Source: CAVPOO01 sp963707015
GTDB taxonomy: Bacteria; Pseudomonadota; Gammaproteobacteria; Thiohalobacterales; Thiohalobacteraceae
DNA: 64,000 bases
Assembly: GCA_963707015.1 (NCBI GenBank)
Contig: CAVPOO010000015.1
Span: 62,001-126,000 of the forward strand
Direction: 5' to 3'
Each line of letters opens with the position of its first letter. Within the stretch, counting starts at the first letter, position 1. The notes under the pieces are model-generated. The model did not search any database. It saw nothing but the letters and a program-made list of their open reading frames with translations, and was not told the DNA's origin. Shown here in pieces: positions 23,661 through 31,413 of the stretch. A program made the translations under genes and the position numbers.

Positions 23661-25394
23661 ATGAAACAGAGTTACTTTCGAGGCATGGCCCTGCTGAGCG
23701 CAGCGGCGGCCCTGTCACTGGCGTGCGGCAGCGCGCTTGCCGAAGCCAAGACCGGTGAACATCCGGGCACCACGCCGGGTGAAATGCGCTACAAAGGGGC
23801 CCCGGTTCCGGAACAGGCCGGCAAGCAGGTCACCACCCCGGGCGGCCCCGTGCTCACCGATGAAGAATTCACTATGGCGCAGAAACTGTATTTCGAGCGC
23901 TGTGCAGGTTGCCACGGCGTGCTCCGCAAGGGTGCCACCGGCAAGCCTCTCACGCCGGATATCACCCAACCGAAAGGCGCCGAGTATCTGAAGGCCTTTA
24001 TTACCTACGGTTCACCCGCCGGCATGCCCAACTGGGGTACCTCGGGTGAGTTCACCGCCGAACAGGTCGACGTCATGGCGCGCTACCTGATGCAGGAACC
24101 GCCCACGCCGCCGGAATACGGCATGAAGGAGATGAAGGAAACCTGGAAGGTTATCATCCCCCCGGAGAAGCGGCCGACGAAAAAAGAGAACAATATCAAT
24201 ATTGAGAATGTCTTTTCCGTAACGCTCCGCGACACCGGTCAGGTCGCATTGATCGACGGCGATACCAAGGAAATCGTCAATGTGGTGAACACCGGCTATG
24301 CCGTGCATATCTCGCGCCTTTCCACCTCCGGCCGTTACCTTTACGTCATCGGTCGCGACGCCAAGGTCAATCTCATCGACCTGTGGATGAAGAAGCCGGA
24401 CAACGTCGCAGAAATCCGCATTGGTCTGGAGGCCCGCTCGGTCGAGACCTCGAAATACAAGGGCTACGAGGATAAGTACGCCATCGCCGGCTCCTACTGG
24501 CCACCGCAGTACGTGATCATGAAGGGCGATACGCTCGAGCCACTGAAGATCGTCTCCACCCGCGGCATGACGGTGGACACCCAGGACTATCATCCGGAGC
24601 CGCGCGTGGCCGCGATTATTGCGTCGCACCAGCATCCGGAGTTCATCGTCAACGTCAAGGAGACGGGCAAGGTCCTGCTGGTCAATTACGCCGATGTGGA
24701 CAACCTGCAGGTGACCGAGATCGGCGCCGCCCGCTTTCTGCATGACGGTGGCTGGGACAGCACCCACCGGTACTTCCTGACCGCCGCCAACCAGTCCGAC
24801 AAGATCGCGGTCATCGACTCCAAGGACCGCAAGCTTTCCGCACTGGTCGACGTACCCAAGATCCCGCATCCGGGCCGGGGTGCAAACTTCAAGGACCCCA
24901 AATACGGACCCGTGTGGGCCACCAGTTGTCTGGGTGACGATTGCCTGGCGGTCATCGGCACCGACCCCAAAGGCAACAAGGACAACGCCTGGAAGGTGGT
25001 GCGCAACCTGAAGACCCAGGGTGGCGGGTCACTGTTCATCAAGACTCATCCGAAGTCCCAGAACCTCTGGGTCGACAATCCGCTGAACCCGGATACGGCA
25101 ATCAGCCAGTCGGTCGCGGTGTTTGACATCAACAAGCTGGACAAGGGTTTCGACGTCGTGAAGATCGCCGACGCCGCCAAGCTGGGCGAAGGTCCCAAGC
25201 GCGTCGTGCAGCCGGAGTACAACAAGGCTGGTGATGAGGTCTGGTTCTCGGTCTGGAGCGGCAAGGAAGAGGAATCGGCCATCGTTGTCGTGGACGACAA
25301 GACGCGCAAGGTGAAGCATGTGATCAAGGACAAGCGCCTGATCACGCCGACCGGCAAGTTCAACGTCTACAACACCATGAACGACATCTACTGA
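23661..25394 (+). CDS. nirS: Cytochrome cd1 nitrite reductase
   Basis: Periplasmic dissimilatory nitrite reductase, converting nitrite to nitric oxide. The 577-aa precursor has a signal peptide (LLSAAAALSLACGSALAEA, residues ~11-29), a cytochrome c domain with C81-A-G-C84-H85, and an eight-bladed beta-propeller d1 domain from about residue 160 with repeated VIDSKDRK/VVVDDKTRK-type blades. ATG 23661 is chosen because GAGGAGAG precedes it and a signal peptide follows. The in-frame codon at 23592 lies only five bases after the FNR box and would add a non-signal extension. A strong hairpin terminator follows, separating it from the heme d1 genes. Confidence 0.97.
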   Translation: MKQSYFRGMALLSAAAALSLACGSALAEAKTGEHPGTTPGEMRYKGAPVPEQAGKQVTTPGGPVLTDEEFTMAQKLYFERCAGCHGVLRKGATGKPLTPDITQPKGAEYLKAFITYGSPAGMPNWGTSGEFTAEQVDVMARYLMQEPPTPPEYGMKEMKETWKVIIPPEKRPTKKENNINIENVFSVTLRDTGQVALIDGDTKEIVNVVNTGYAVHISRLSTSGRYLYVIGRDAKVNLIDLWMKKPDNVAEIRIGLEARSVETSKYKGYEDKYAIAGSYWPPQYVIMKGDTLEPLKIVSTRGMTVDTQDYHPEPRVAAIIASHQHPEFIVNVKETGKVLLVNYADVDNLQVTEIGAARFLHDGGWDSTHRYFLTAANQSDKIAVIDSKDRKLSALVDVPKIPHPGRGANFKDPKYGPVWATSCLGDDCLAVIGTDPKGNKDNAWKVVRNLKTQGGGSLFIKTHPKSQNLWVDNPLNPDTAISQSVAVFDINKLDKGFDVVKIADAAKLGEGPKRVVQPEYNKAGDEVWFSVWSGKEEESAIVVVDDKTRKVKHVIKDKRLITPTGKFNVYNTMNDIY

Positions 25395-25405
25395 GGCCAA
25401 AGGTG

Positions 25406-25434
25406 CGGGCGGGGAGCAGTTCCCCGCCCGTTTG
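25406..25434 (+). terminator. Hairpin terminator between nirS and nirE
   Basis: CGGGCGGGGA pairs perfectly with TCCCCGCCCG around the loop GCAGT (25406-25430), followed by TTTG. It lies 12 bp after the nirS stop. Partial termination here would make far more nirS than biosynthetic message. Confidence 0.75.
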
Positions 25435-25480
25435 TCTTCCTCTCTCGCTTTCCAACACAGCCAGCCACGACGTGCATAAC

Positions 25481-26278
25481 ATGAACAACAATGCCTGTGT
25501 GTATCTCGTCGGCGCGGGTCCCGGGGACCCGGAGCTTCTGACTGTCAAGGCGCAGCGCTTGCTGCAGCAGGCCGATGTCGTTGTCTACGACCGGCTGATC
25601 TCCCCGGAGATTCTCGAACTGATTCCCGCCGGGACGACCCGCATCTATGTCGGTAAGCGGACCGGCCACCATCACATGAGCCAGGATGCGACCAACGAGC
25701 TCCTGGTCAGTCTGGCGCGCAAGGGCAGGCAGGTGGTACGCCTCAAAGGCGGTGACCCGTTTGTCTTCGGCCGTGGCAGTGAAGAGGCGCAGTACCTGGT
25801 ACGTCACGGCGTCTGCTTCCAGGTCGTGCCCGGCATAACGGCGGCCAGCGCCTGCAGTGCGTATGCGGGTATACCGCTGAGTCACCGCGGACTGTCCAAC
25901 AGCGTGCGCTTCGTTACCGGCCATTGCCGTGCCGATGAACCCCTGCATCTCGACTGGCAAGGGCTGGCGGATCCGGACACCACACTGGTGATATACATGG
26001 GTCTCGCTACCCTGCCCCTGTTGCAGCGGGAGCTGGTAACGGCCGGTCTTCCGGGAACCACACCCGCGGCAATTATCGAAGCGGGCACGACACCGCGCCA
26101 GCGCACGCATCTGACCAGCCTGGAGAATCTGGTTTGCGTGGCGGACAGACAGGCTGTGCACAGCCCGGCTCTCATTATCATCGGTCGCGTCGTGACGCTT
26201 GCCGATGAACTTGACTGGTTCGGCGCCACTGCCAGCGAGTGGGTGGACTGCTATGCACAGCAAGCGGCAAAGGCTTAG
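25481..26278 (+). CDS. nirE: Uroporphyrinogen-III C-methyltransferase for heme d1
   Basis: SAM-dependent C2/C7 dimethylation of uroporphyrinogen III to precorrin-2, the first committed step to heme d1 (and siroheme). The 265-aa product shows the family signatures VYLVGAGPGDPELLTVKA near the N-terminus, VVYDRLISPEIL, VVRLKGGDPFVFGRGSEEA and VVPGITAASACSAYAGIPLSHR. ATG 25481 starts directly before the conserved VYLVGAGPG. No CysG oxidase/ferrochelatase domain is present, which fits a pathway-specific NirE. Its 3' end overlaps nirC by 26 bp. Confidence 0.94.
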   Translation: MNNNACVYLVGAGPGDPELLTVKAQRLLQQADVVVYDRLISPEILELIPAGTTRIYVGKRTGHHHMSQDATNELLVSLARKGRQVVRLKGGDPFVFGRGSEEAQYLVRHGVCFQVVPGITAASACSAYAGIPLSHRGLSNSVRFVTGHCRADEPLHLDWQGLADPDTTLVIYMGLATLPLLQRELVTAGLPGTTPAAIIEAGTTPRQRTHLTSLENLVCVADRQAVHSPALIIIGRVVTLADELDWFGATASEWVDCYAQQAAKA

Positions 26279-26585
26279 GGGTTTCGTCTGCGCCGGCCTG
26301 CTACTGGCACCCTTGGCGGGTTATACCGATCCGCCGGCGGCACGCCAGGCGGAACTCATGCATCTCCTCAGACACGACTGCGGCTCCTGCCATGGCATGA
26401 CGCGCAAGGGCGGTCTCGGTCCGGCGCTTCTGCCGGAAACGCTGGCGGCAAGAACGGACGAACAACTGGTGCTGGCGGTTCTCGACGGTCGGCCGGGAAC
26501 ACCCATGCCGCCATGGCGCGGCCTGCTGACCGAGGCCGAGACAGTGTGGCTGATCGAAGCCTTGCGCGCGGGAGACGGCCTGTGA
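26253..26585 (+). CDS. nirC: Periplasmic cytochrome c, NirC type
   Basis: A 110-aa monoheme cytochrome c. A signal sequence (RGFVCAGLLLAPLAGY, residues ~9-24) precedes the heme site C43-G-S-C46-H47 and a probable Met ligand in TPMPPW near residue 80. NirC can pass electrons to cytochrome cd1 and has been linked to the last steps of heme d1 assembly with NirN and NirF. ATG at 26253 overlaps nirE, and the stop overlaps the nirF GTG, so the genes are translationally coupled. Confidence 0.88.
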   Translation: MHSKRQRLRGFVCAGLLLAPLAGYTDPPAARQAELMHLLRHDCGSCHGMTRKGGLGPALLPETLAARTDEQLVLAVLDGRPGTPMPPWRGLLTEAETVWLIEALRAGDGL

Positions 26586-27787
26586 CGCCGGCGACTCCAC
26601 GAACCATGTACAGGTACCCGGCAATAGTCCTGTTCCTGATGCTCACGGCTGCGCTGTCCAGTGCAATCGCCGACTGCCAGGTGCGCGGTACGGGGGATCT
26701 CGGTATCGTTATCGAGCGCGCTTCCGGCAGCGTCCAGGTCGTGGACACCACGGCGCGCCGTTCACTGTTTCATATCGCAGGCCTCGGCGACCTCTCGCAT
26801 GCCTCGGCGGTCTTCTCCCGTGACGGGCGTTACGCTTACGTCTTCGGCCGCGATGGCGGCCTGTCCAAGCTGGATATTCTGTGCGGCGAACTGGTCCAGC
26901 GCGTGGTGCAGGCGGGCAACAGTATCGGTGGCGCCATCTCGCAGGACGGCACGCTGATCGCCGTCTCCAACTACGAGCCCGGTGGCGTCAAGGTATTCTC
27001 TGCCGAAACACTGGACCTGGTAGCCGACCTGCCGGCTGTCTACAACGAAAACCAGCCATCGAAAGTTGTCGGTCTGGTGGATGCGCCGGGGCTACGCTTC
27101 GTGTACAGCTTGTACGATGCCGGCGAGATACGGATCGCCAATTTCGAAAACGTAAAGTCACCCGCCGTGCAGATATTCCCCGATGTCGGTCGACAGCCCT
27201 ATGACGCGCTGATCACGCCTGACGGAAAGTACTACATCGCTGGCCTCTTCGGCGAGGACGGCCTGGCACTGCTCGATCTGTGGAAGCCGGAAGCTGGCGT
27301 ACGGCGGATCGTCAATGATTACGGGCGCGGCGACAAGAAGCTCCCCGTATACAAGATGCCCCATCTCGAGGGCTGGGCAGTCGCCAACGAGCACAGCTAC
27401 CTGCCGGCCGTCGGACAGCACCAGATCCTGGTGGCCCGGAATGGCGACTGGACGCTGGTTGACCGCATTGCCGTGCACGGACAACCCGTATTCGCCGTGG
27501 CGCGCCCCGATGGTCGTCAGGTGTGGGTCAACTTCGCCGTCCCCAATAACGACACCGTGCAGGTCATCGATACGGAGTCGCGCAAAATCATCAAGACACT
27601 GAAGCCGGGCAAGGGCGTGCTCCACATGGAGTTCACACCACGCGGCGAACAGGTATGGATATCGGTACGCGACGCCGACGAGGTGCAGATTTACGATACC
27701 CGTACCTTGGAGAAAGTGACGACGCTGCCCGCGGAGAAACCGAGTGGAATTTTCTTTACCGCAAGGGCGAATAAGATAGGTCTTTGA
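26582..27787 (+). CDS. nirF: Heme d1 biosynthesis protein NirF
   Basis: A 401-aa periplasmic propeller protein related to the d1 domain of NirS but lacking a heme c motif. It converts a late precursor (12,18-didecarboxysiroheme derivative) to dihydro-heme d1. An N-terminal hydrophobic signal (YPAIVLFLMLTAALSSAIA) is followed by blade repeats such as SVQVVDTTARRSLFHIAG and VQIYDTRTLEKVTTLPAEKPSGIFFT. GTG at 26582 overlaps the nirC stop and has GGGAG seven bases upstream; ATG at 26606 is an alternative directly before the signal. The order nirC-F-D-L-G-H-J matches Pseudomonas. Confidence 0.92.
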   Translation: MTPATPRTMYRYPAIVLFLMLTAALSSAIADCQVRGTGDLGIVIERASGSVQVVDTTARRSLFHIAGLGDLSHASAVFSRDGRYAYVFGRDGGLSKLDILCGELVQRVVQAGNSIGGAISQDGTLIAVSNYEPGGVKVFSAETLDLVADLPAVYNENQPSKVVGLVDAPGLRFVYSLYDAGEIRIANFENVKSPAVQIFPDVGRQPYDALITPDGKYYIAGLFGEDGLALLDLWKPEAGVRRIVNDYGRGDKKLPVYKMPHLEGWAVANEHSYLPAVGQHQILVARNGDWTLVDRIAVHGQPVFAVARPDGRQVWVNFAVPNNDTVQVIDTESRKIIKTLKPGKGVLHMEFTPRGEQVWISVRDADEVQIYDTRTLEKVTTLPAEKPSGIFFTARANKIGL

Positions 27788-27799
27788 ATCAGGCAGGCA

Positions 27800-28405
27800 G
27801 TGGCGGGAAAAGACATGAAACCGAAGCAGCGCCCACAGAAGCTGGCGACCGTAAACAACGATTCCGGTGCAGAGCAAAGCCGTCTGGTCTTTGCAGAAAA
27901 CGCCGACGTCAGCCTGGCCCCTGGCCGCCCGCCGGCTGCCGCTGAGAATAATCCCGAGCTGAGCAAACTCGAAAAGCGGCTGCTGAATGAGTTTCAGCGG
28001 GGCTTTCCGCTCTCCCATGCGCCCTATGCCGATATCGCCTATGACCTCGATGTGCATGAAGCGGACGTTATCGAGTGTCTCCGATCATTGCGCGATCGCG
28101 GCCTGCTAAGCCGCATCGGACCCGTGCTGGCGCCGAAACGAATCGGCGCCAGCACGCTGGCGGCGATGTCGGTGCCGGAAGCGGCGCTCGAGCGGATTGC
28201 GGATCTCGTGAACGGATTTGCCGAGGTTAATCATAACTATGAACGGGAACACGACATCAACCTCTGGTTTGTCGTCACCGCGCCCAACGAAATACGCCTG
28301 CGGCAGGTACTGAAAGAGATTGAAACCTGCGCCGGTTACCGCGTCTACAATCTGCCGATGCTCGAGTCATACCACATCGATCTGGGATTTCCGTTATGGT
28401 GCTGA
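27800..28405 (+). CDS. nirD: Siroheme decarboxylase subunit NirD
   Basis: A 201-aa Lrp/AsnC-fold protein of the NirDLGH complex, which removes two acetate carboxyls from siroheme to make 12,18-didecarboxysiroheme. After a ~50-residue low-complexity N-terminus comes the winged helix (LEKRLLNEFQRGFPLSHAPYADIA) and the catalytic region EVNHNYEREHDINLWFVVTAP. The NYERxH-x4-WFV pattern is shared with the third gene of the set (nirG), while nirL and nirH have another pattern. The start is a GTG at 27800; an ATG at 27815 is also possible. It overlaps nirL by ten bases. Confidence 0.9.
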   Translation: MAGKDMKPKQRPQKLATVNNDSGAEQSRLVFAENADVSLAPGRPPAAAENNPELSKLEKRLLNEFQRGFPLSHAPYADIAYDLDVHEADVIECLRSLRDRGLLSRIGPVLAPKRIGASTLAAMSVPEAALERIADLVNGFAEVNHNYEREHDINLWFVVTAPNEIRLRQVLKEIETCAGYRVYNLPMLESYHIDLGFPLWC

Positions 28406-28914
28406 ATGAAGTCGACATGCAACTGTTGGCCGCCGTTCAGGATGGCCTGCCCCTGGTTCCGCACCCCTATGCCGCCATCGCCGGGCAGATCGGCCTGTCG
28501 GAGGCCGAGGTCATCGGGCGGATAGGTGCATTACAGAAAGCGGGAATAATCAAGCGGTTCGGTGTCGTGGTCCGGCATCATGAGCTTGGCTACCGGGCCA
28601 ATGCCATGGTGGTCTGGGATATACCGGATGATCAGGTTGCCGGCATCGGAGAAAAACTCGGGCGACTCGACTGTGTAACGCTGTGCTACCGGCGCGAGCG
28701 TCGCCGTCCCGACTGGCCCTACAACCTGTTTTGCATGATTCACGGTAAATCCCGCGAATCGGTACTGGAACGGATCGACGAGATTGTGGAAATACTGGAC
28801 TTGCAGGACATCCCCCGCGACGTGCTGTTCAGCGGCCGGCGCTTCAAGCAGCGCGGTGCCCGGTATCTGGTGGGAGACGCTGCGCGGATGACCCGGGAAG
28901 TGACGCATGGATAG
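28396..28914 (+). CDS. nirL: Siroheme decarboxylase subunit NirL
   Basis: A 172-aa Lrp/AsnC-like subunit. The N-terminal winged helix (DMQLLAAVQDGLPLVPHPYAAIA) is followed by the region CYRRERRRPDWPYNLFCMIHG, which resembles the HCYQRPR...WNYNLFAMVHG of nirH and differs from the NYERxH version of nirD and nirG. This two-plus-two pattern fits a heteromeric decarboxylase with alternating subunits. The gene overlaps nirD upstream and nirG downstream (8 bp), so production of the four subunits is coupled. Confidence 0.9.
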   Translation: MVLNEVDMQLLAAVQDGLPLVPHPYAAIAGQIGLSEAEVIGRIGALQKAGIIKRFGVVVRHHELGYRANAMVVWDIPDDQVAGIGEKLGRLDCVTLCYRRERRRPDWPYNLFCMIHGKSRESVLERIDEIVEILDLQDIPRDVLFSGRRFKQRGARYLVGDAARMTREVTHG

Positions 28915-29359
28915 ACTGGATCGAACACTGGTGAATCGCCTCCAGGACGGATTTCCGGTCTGCGATAGCCCCTATGCCGAGGTCGCCAGGGAATTTGGTA
29001 TCAGCGAGGCAGAACTGCTCGGACGGCTCGAAACCCTGCTCGACGACGGCGTACTCTCGCGCTTCGGCCCGATGTTCGATGCCGAACGCATGGGTGGCGC
29101 CTTTTCGCTCTGCGCCATGCAGGTGCCTGCCGCGCGTTATGCCGAGACCACTGAAGTGGTGAACAGTTTTCCCGAGGTCGCGCACAACTATGAGCGTTCG
29201 CATCCGCTGAATATGTGGTTCGTGCTCGCCACGGAAAGCCGCGAGCGACTGGCGGAGGTCGCCGGTGAAATCGAACGCAGTACCGACCTGCAGGTCTACC
29301 AGATGCCCAAGCTCGAGGAATTCTACGTCGGGCTGCGTTTCAACCTGTTGGAAAGTTGA
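28907..29359 (+). CDS. nirG: Siroheme decarboxylase subunit NirG
   Basis: A 150-aa Lrp/AsnC-like protein, the shortest of the four. LDRTLVNRLQDGFPVCDSPYAEVA forms the winged helix, and VAHNYERSHPLNMWFVLATESRERL the conserved His/Tyr-containing region, pairing it with nirD. It ends PKLEEFYVGLRFNLLES, as does nirD (PMLESYHIDLGFPLWC). Its ATG overlaps the nirL stop and it ends three bases before nirH. Confidence 0.9.
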   Translation: MDRLDRTLVNRLQDGFPVCDSPYAEVAREFGISEAELLGRLETLLDDGVLSRFGPMFDAERMGGAFSLCAMQVPAARYAETTEVVNSFPEVAHNYERSHPLNMWFVLATESRERLAEVAGEIERSTDLQVYQMPKLEEFYVGLRFNLLES

Positions 29360-29362
29360 TCT

Positions 29363-29905
29363 ATGGCCGCCGTCGCAGAGCTTACCCCATCATTCGCCGA
29401 GGAAGCCGCGCTCGATGCGATCGATCGCGAACTGGTCGTGGCAACACAGTCCGGCCTGCCGCTGCTACCGCGACCCTACCATTTTCTTGCTGAGCAGCTT
29501 GGCATCAGTGCCGAAGACGTCATGCAACGGATCCAGCGCATGCTGGAACGCAGGATCATCCGCAGGATCGCGGCGGTACCCAACCATTATGCGCTGGGCT
29601 TCAAGGCCAATGGCATGAGTGTGTGGAACGTGCCGGATGAACGCGTCTCGGACTGTGGCCGGAAGATCGGGGCACTGGAATTTGTCAGTCATTGCTACCA
29701 GCGACCACGACATCCGCCGATCTGGAATTACAATCTGTTCGCCATGGTCCACGGCCGCACACGCGCCGAGGTGGAAGATAAGGTCGCCGCCATTGCCGCT
29801 CTGCTGGGGGCTGATAACCATGGCCATGAGATACTCTACAGCACGCGTATCCTGAAAAAGACGGGATTGAGATTGACGAACGATTTTGCGCGCGGGGCGG
29901 GCTAA
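29363..29905 (+). CDS. nirH: Siroheme decarboxylase subunit NirH
   Basis: A 180-aa Lrp/AsnC-like subunit pairing with nirL by sequence: SGLPLLPRPYHFLAEQLGIS in the winged helix and CYQRPRHPPIWNYNLFAMVHG further on. It completes the nirDLGH set required for conversion of siroheme. All four subunit genes are present as separate frames here, unlike species with nirDL or nirGH fusions. Followed 47 bp later by nirJ. Confidence 0.9.
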   Translation: MAAVAELTPSFAEEAALDAIDRELVVATQSGLPLLPRPYHFLAEQLGISAEDVMQRIQRMLERRIIRRIAAVPNHYALGFKANGMSVWNVPDERVSDCGRKIGALEFVSHCYQRPRHPPIWNYNLFAMVHGRTRAEVEDKVAAIAALLGADNHGHEILYSTRILKKTGLRLTNDFARGAG

Positions 29906-29952
29906 TGGCGGCTTACGCCCTGCGGGCCAAGCCACCCTGGGGTCACTGAGAC

Positions 29953-31251
29953 ATGTTCAGAATCAGCCAATACATCCGCGAACTCGTCAATCCCACACCC
30001 CTGGGACCGGTGCGCCAGCCGCCGGGACCGGTCGTCATATGGAACCTGATCCGGCGCTGCAACCTGACCTGCAAGCACTGCTACTCGATCTCCGCCGATC
30101 GCGACTTTGCCGGTGAATTGAACACCGTAGAAGTCTTCAATGTCATGGATGATCTCAAAGGCTTCGGCGTACCGGTGCTCATTCTTTCCGGCGGCGAGCC
30201 GCTGCTGCGGCGCGATATCTTCGACATCGCCGAGCGTGCCAAGGCGCTGGGTTTCTACGTCGGCCTGTCGAGCAACGGCACGTTGATTGACGAAAATAAC
30301 ATCGCTTCGATCGCGGCGGTCAATTTCGATTACGTCGGCATCAGCATTGACGGCATGCGTGACACCCATGACCGGTTCCGGCGCAGACAGGGCGCCTTCG
30401 ACGAGTCGCTGCGCGGCATCGGCCTGTGTCGCGATCGTGGCATCAAGGTTGGCCTGCGCTTCACGATGACGCAGGACAACGCCGAAGAGCTGCCCGACAT
30501 GCTGGAACTCATGGAGAAGGAGAGCATCGACAAGTTCTATTTCTCCCATCTCAACTACTCCGGAAGAGGCAACAAAAACCGCAAGGACGACGTGTTTCTG
30601 AACACGACACGATGGGCGATGGAATTGCTCTTCGGCGCTGCACTGGAGGCCGAGACCGGCGGCCGGCGTCGTGAGTTCGTAACGGGCAACAATGATGCTG
30701 ATGGTGTCTTCCTGTACCACTGGGCCAGACAGCACTTTCCGGAGGCCGCCGAGCAGCTGCGCGCCAGGCTGGTTCAATGGGGCGGCAACAGCTCCGGCGT
30801 CAATATTGCCAACATCGACAACCTGGGTAATGTCCACCCCGACACCTTCTGGTGGCATTACAGTCTGGGCAATGTGCGCGAACGCCCCTTCTCCGAGATC
30901 TGGGAGGATATGTCAGACCCGATTATGGCCGGACTGAAACAACGGCCACGGGCCGTCACGGGCCGCTGCGGTCAGTGCGCGCACCTGGATATCTGTGGCG
31001 GAAATACCCGCGTCCGGGCCTTTCAGCTCAGCGGTGATCCCTGGAGTGAGGACCCGGGCTGCTATTTGTCCGCCGAGGAGATCGGGGCGCACCCGGATAC
31101 CGCGCGGGAAATCGTGCATCCACTGGAACGTGCAACCCGAGGTATCACGCGGGCTGAGCGCAAGACCGGCCTCATTTCTCACGACGCTATTGGCTCAGAG
31201 CTCAGACACCCGGCGCAAGCGGCTGGCGGTAAATACCGGCCCAGGTCGTGA
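29953..31251 (+). CDS. nirJ: Radical SAM heme d1 synthase component NirJ
   Basis: Radical SAM enzyme that replaces the two propionates of didecarboxysiroheme by oxo groups. The N-terminal [4Fe-4S]-SAM motif is RRCNLTCKHCYS (Cys-x3-Cys-x2-Cys), ISIDGMRDTHDRFR lies in the barrel, and the SPASM-like C-terminal cysteines are GRCGQCAHLDICGGNTRVRA plus a later PGC. The 432-aa product is longer than Pseudomonas NirJ (~387 aa); the extra ~40 residues after about residue 390 are low-complexity and could reflect a lost stop. A 16-bp sequence near its 3' end recurs at 31341-31356. Confidence 0.94.
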   Translation: MFRISQYIRELVNPTPLGPVRQPPGPVVIWNLIRRCNLTCKHCYSISADRDFAGELNTVEVFNVMDDLKGFGVPVLILSGGEPLLRRDIFDIAERAKALGFYVGLSSNGTLIDENNIASIAAVNFDYVGISIDGMRDTHDRFRRRQGAFDESLRGIGLCRDRGIKVGLRFTMTQDNAEELPDMLELMEKESIDKFYFSHLNYSGRGNKNRKDDVFLNTTRWAMELLFGAALEAETGGRRREFVTGNNDADGVFLYHWARQHFPEAAEQLRARLVQWGGNSSGVNIANIDNLGNVHPDTFWWHYSLGNVRERPFSEIWEDMSDPIMAGLKQRPRAVTGRCGQCAHLDICGGNTRVRAFQLSGDPWSEDPGCYLSAEEIGAHPDTAREIVHPLERATRGITRAERKTGLISHDAIGSELRHPAQAAGGKYRPRS

Positions 31252-31413
31252 GCAGCACGCGCCCGGCCGAATGCGGGTAACAACAGACTCATGGTGCGCA
31301 CGGCCCGATACCTTGGCCACAGCATCGATTCGGGAGAAACGCGCAAGCGGCTGGCGTTTTTACCCTGGCCATAATGCGCTATCGTTCCGGCTTCACCTTC
31401 GCTGGATCTGACA

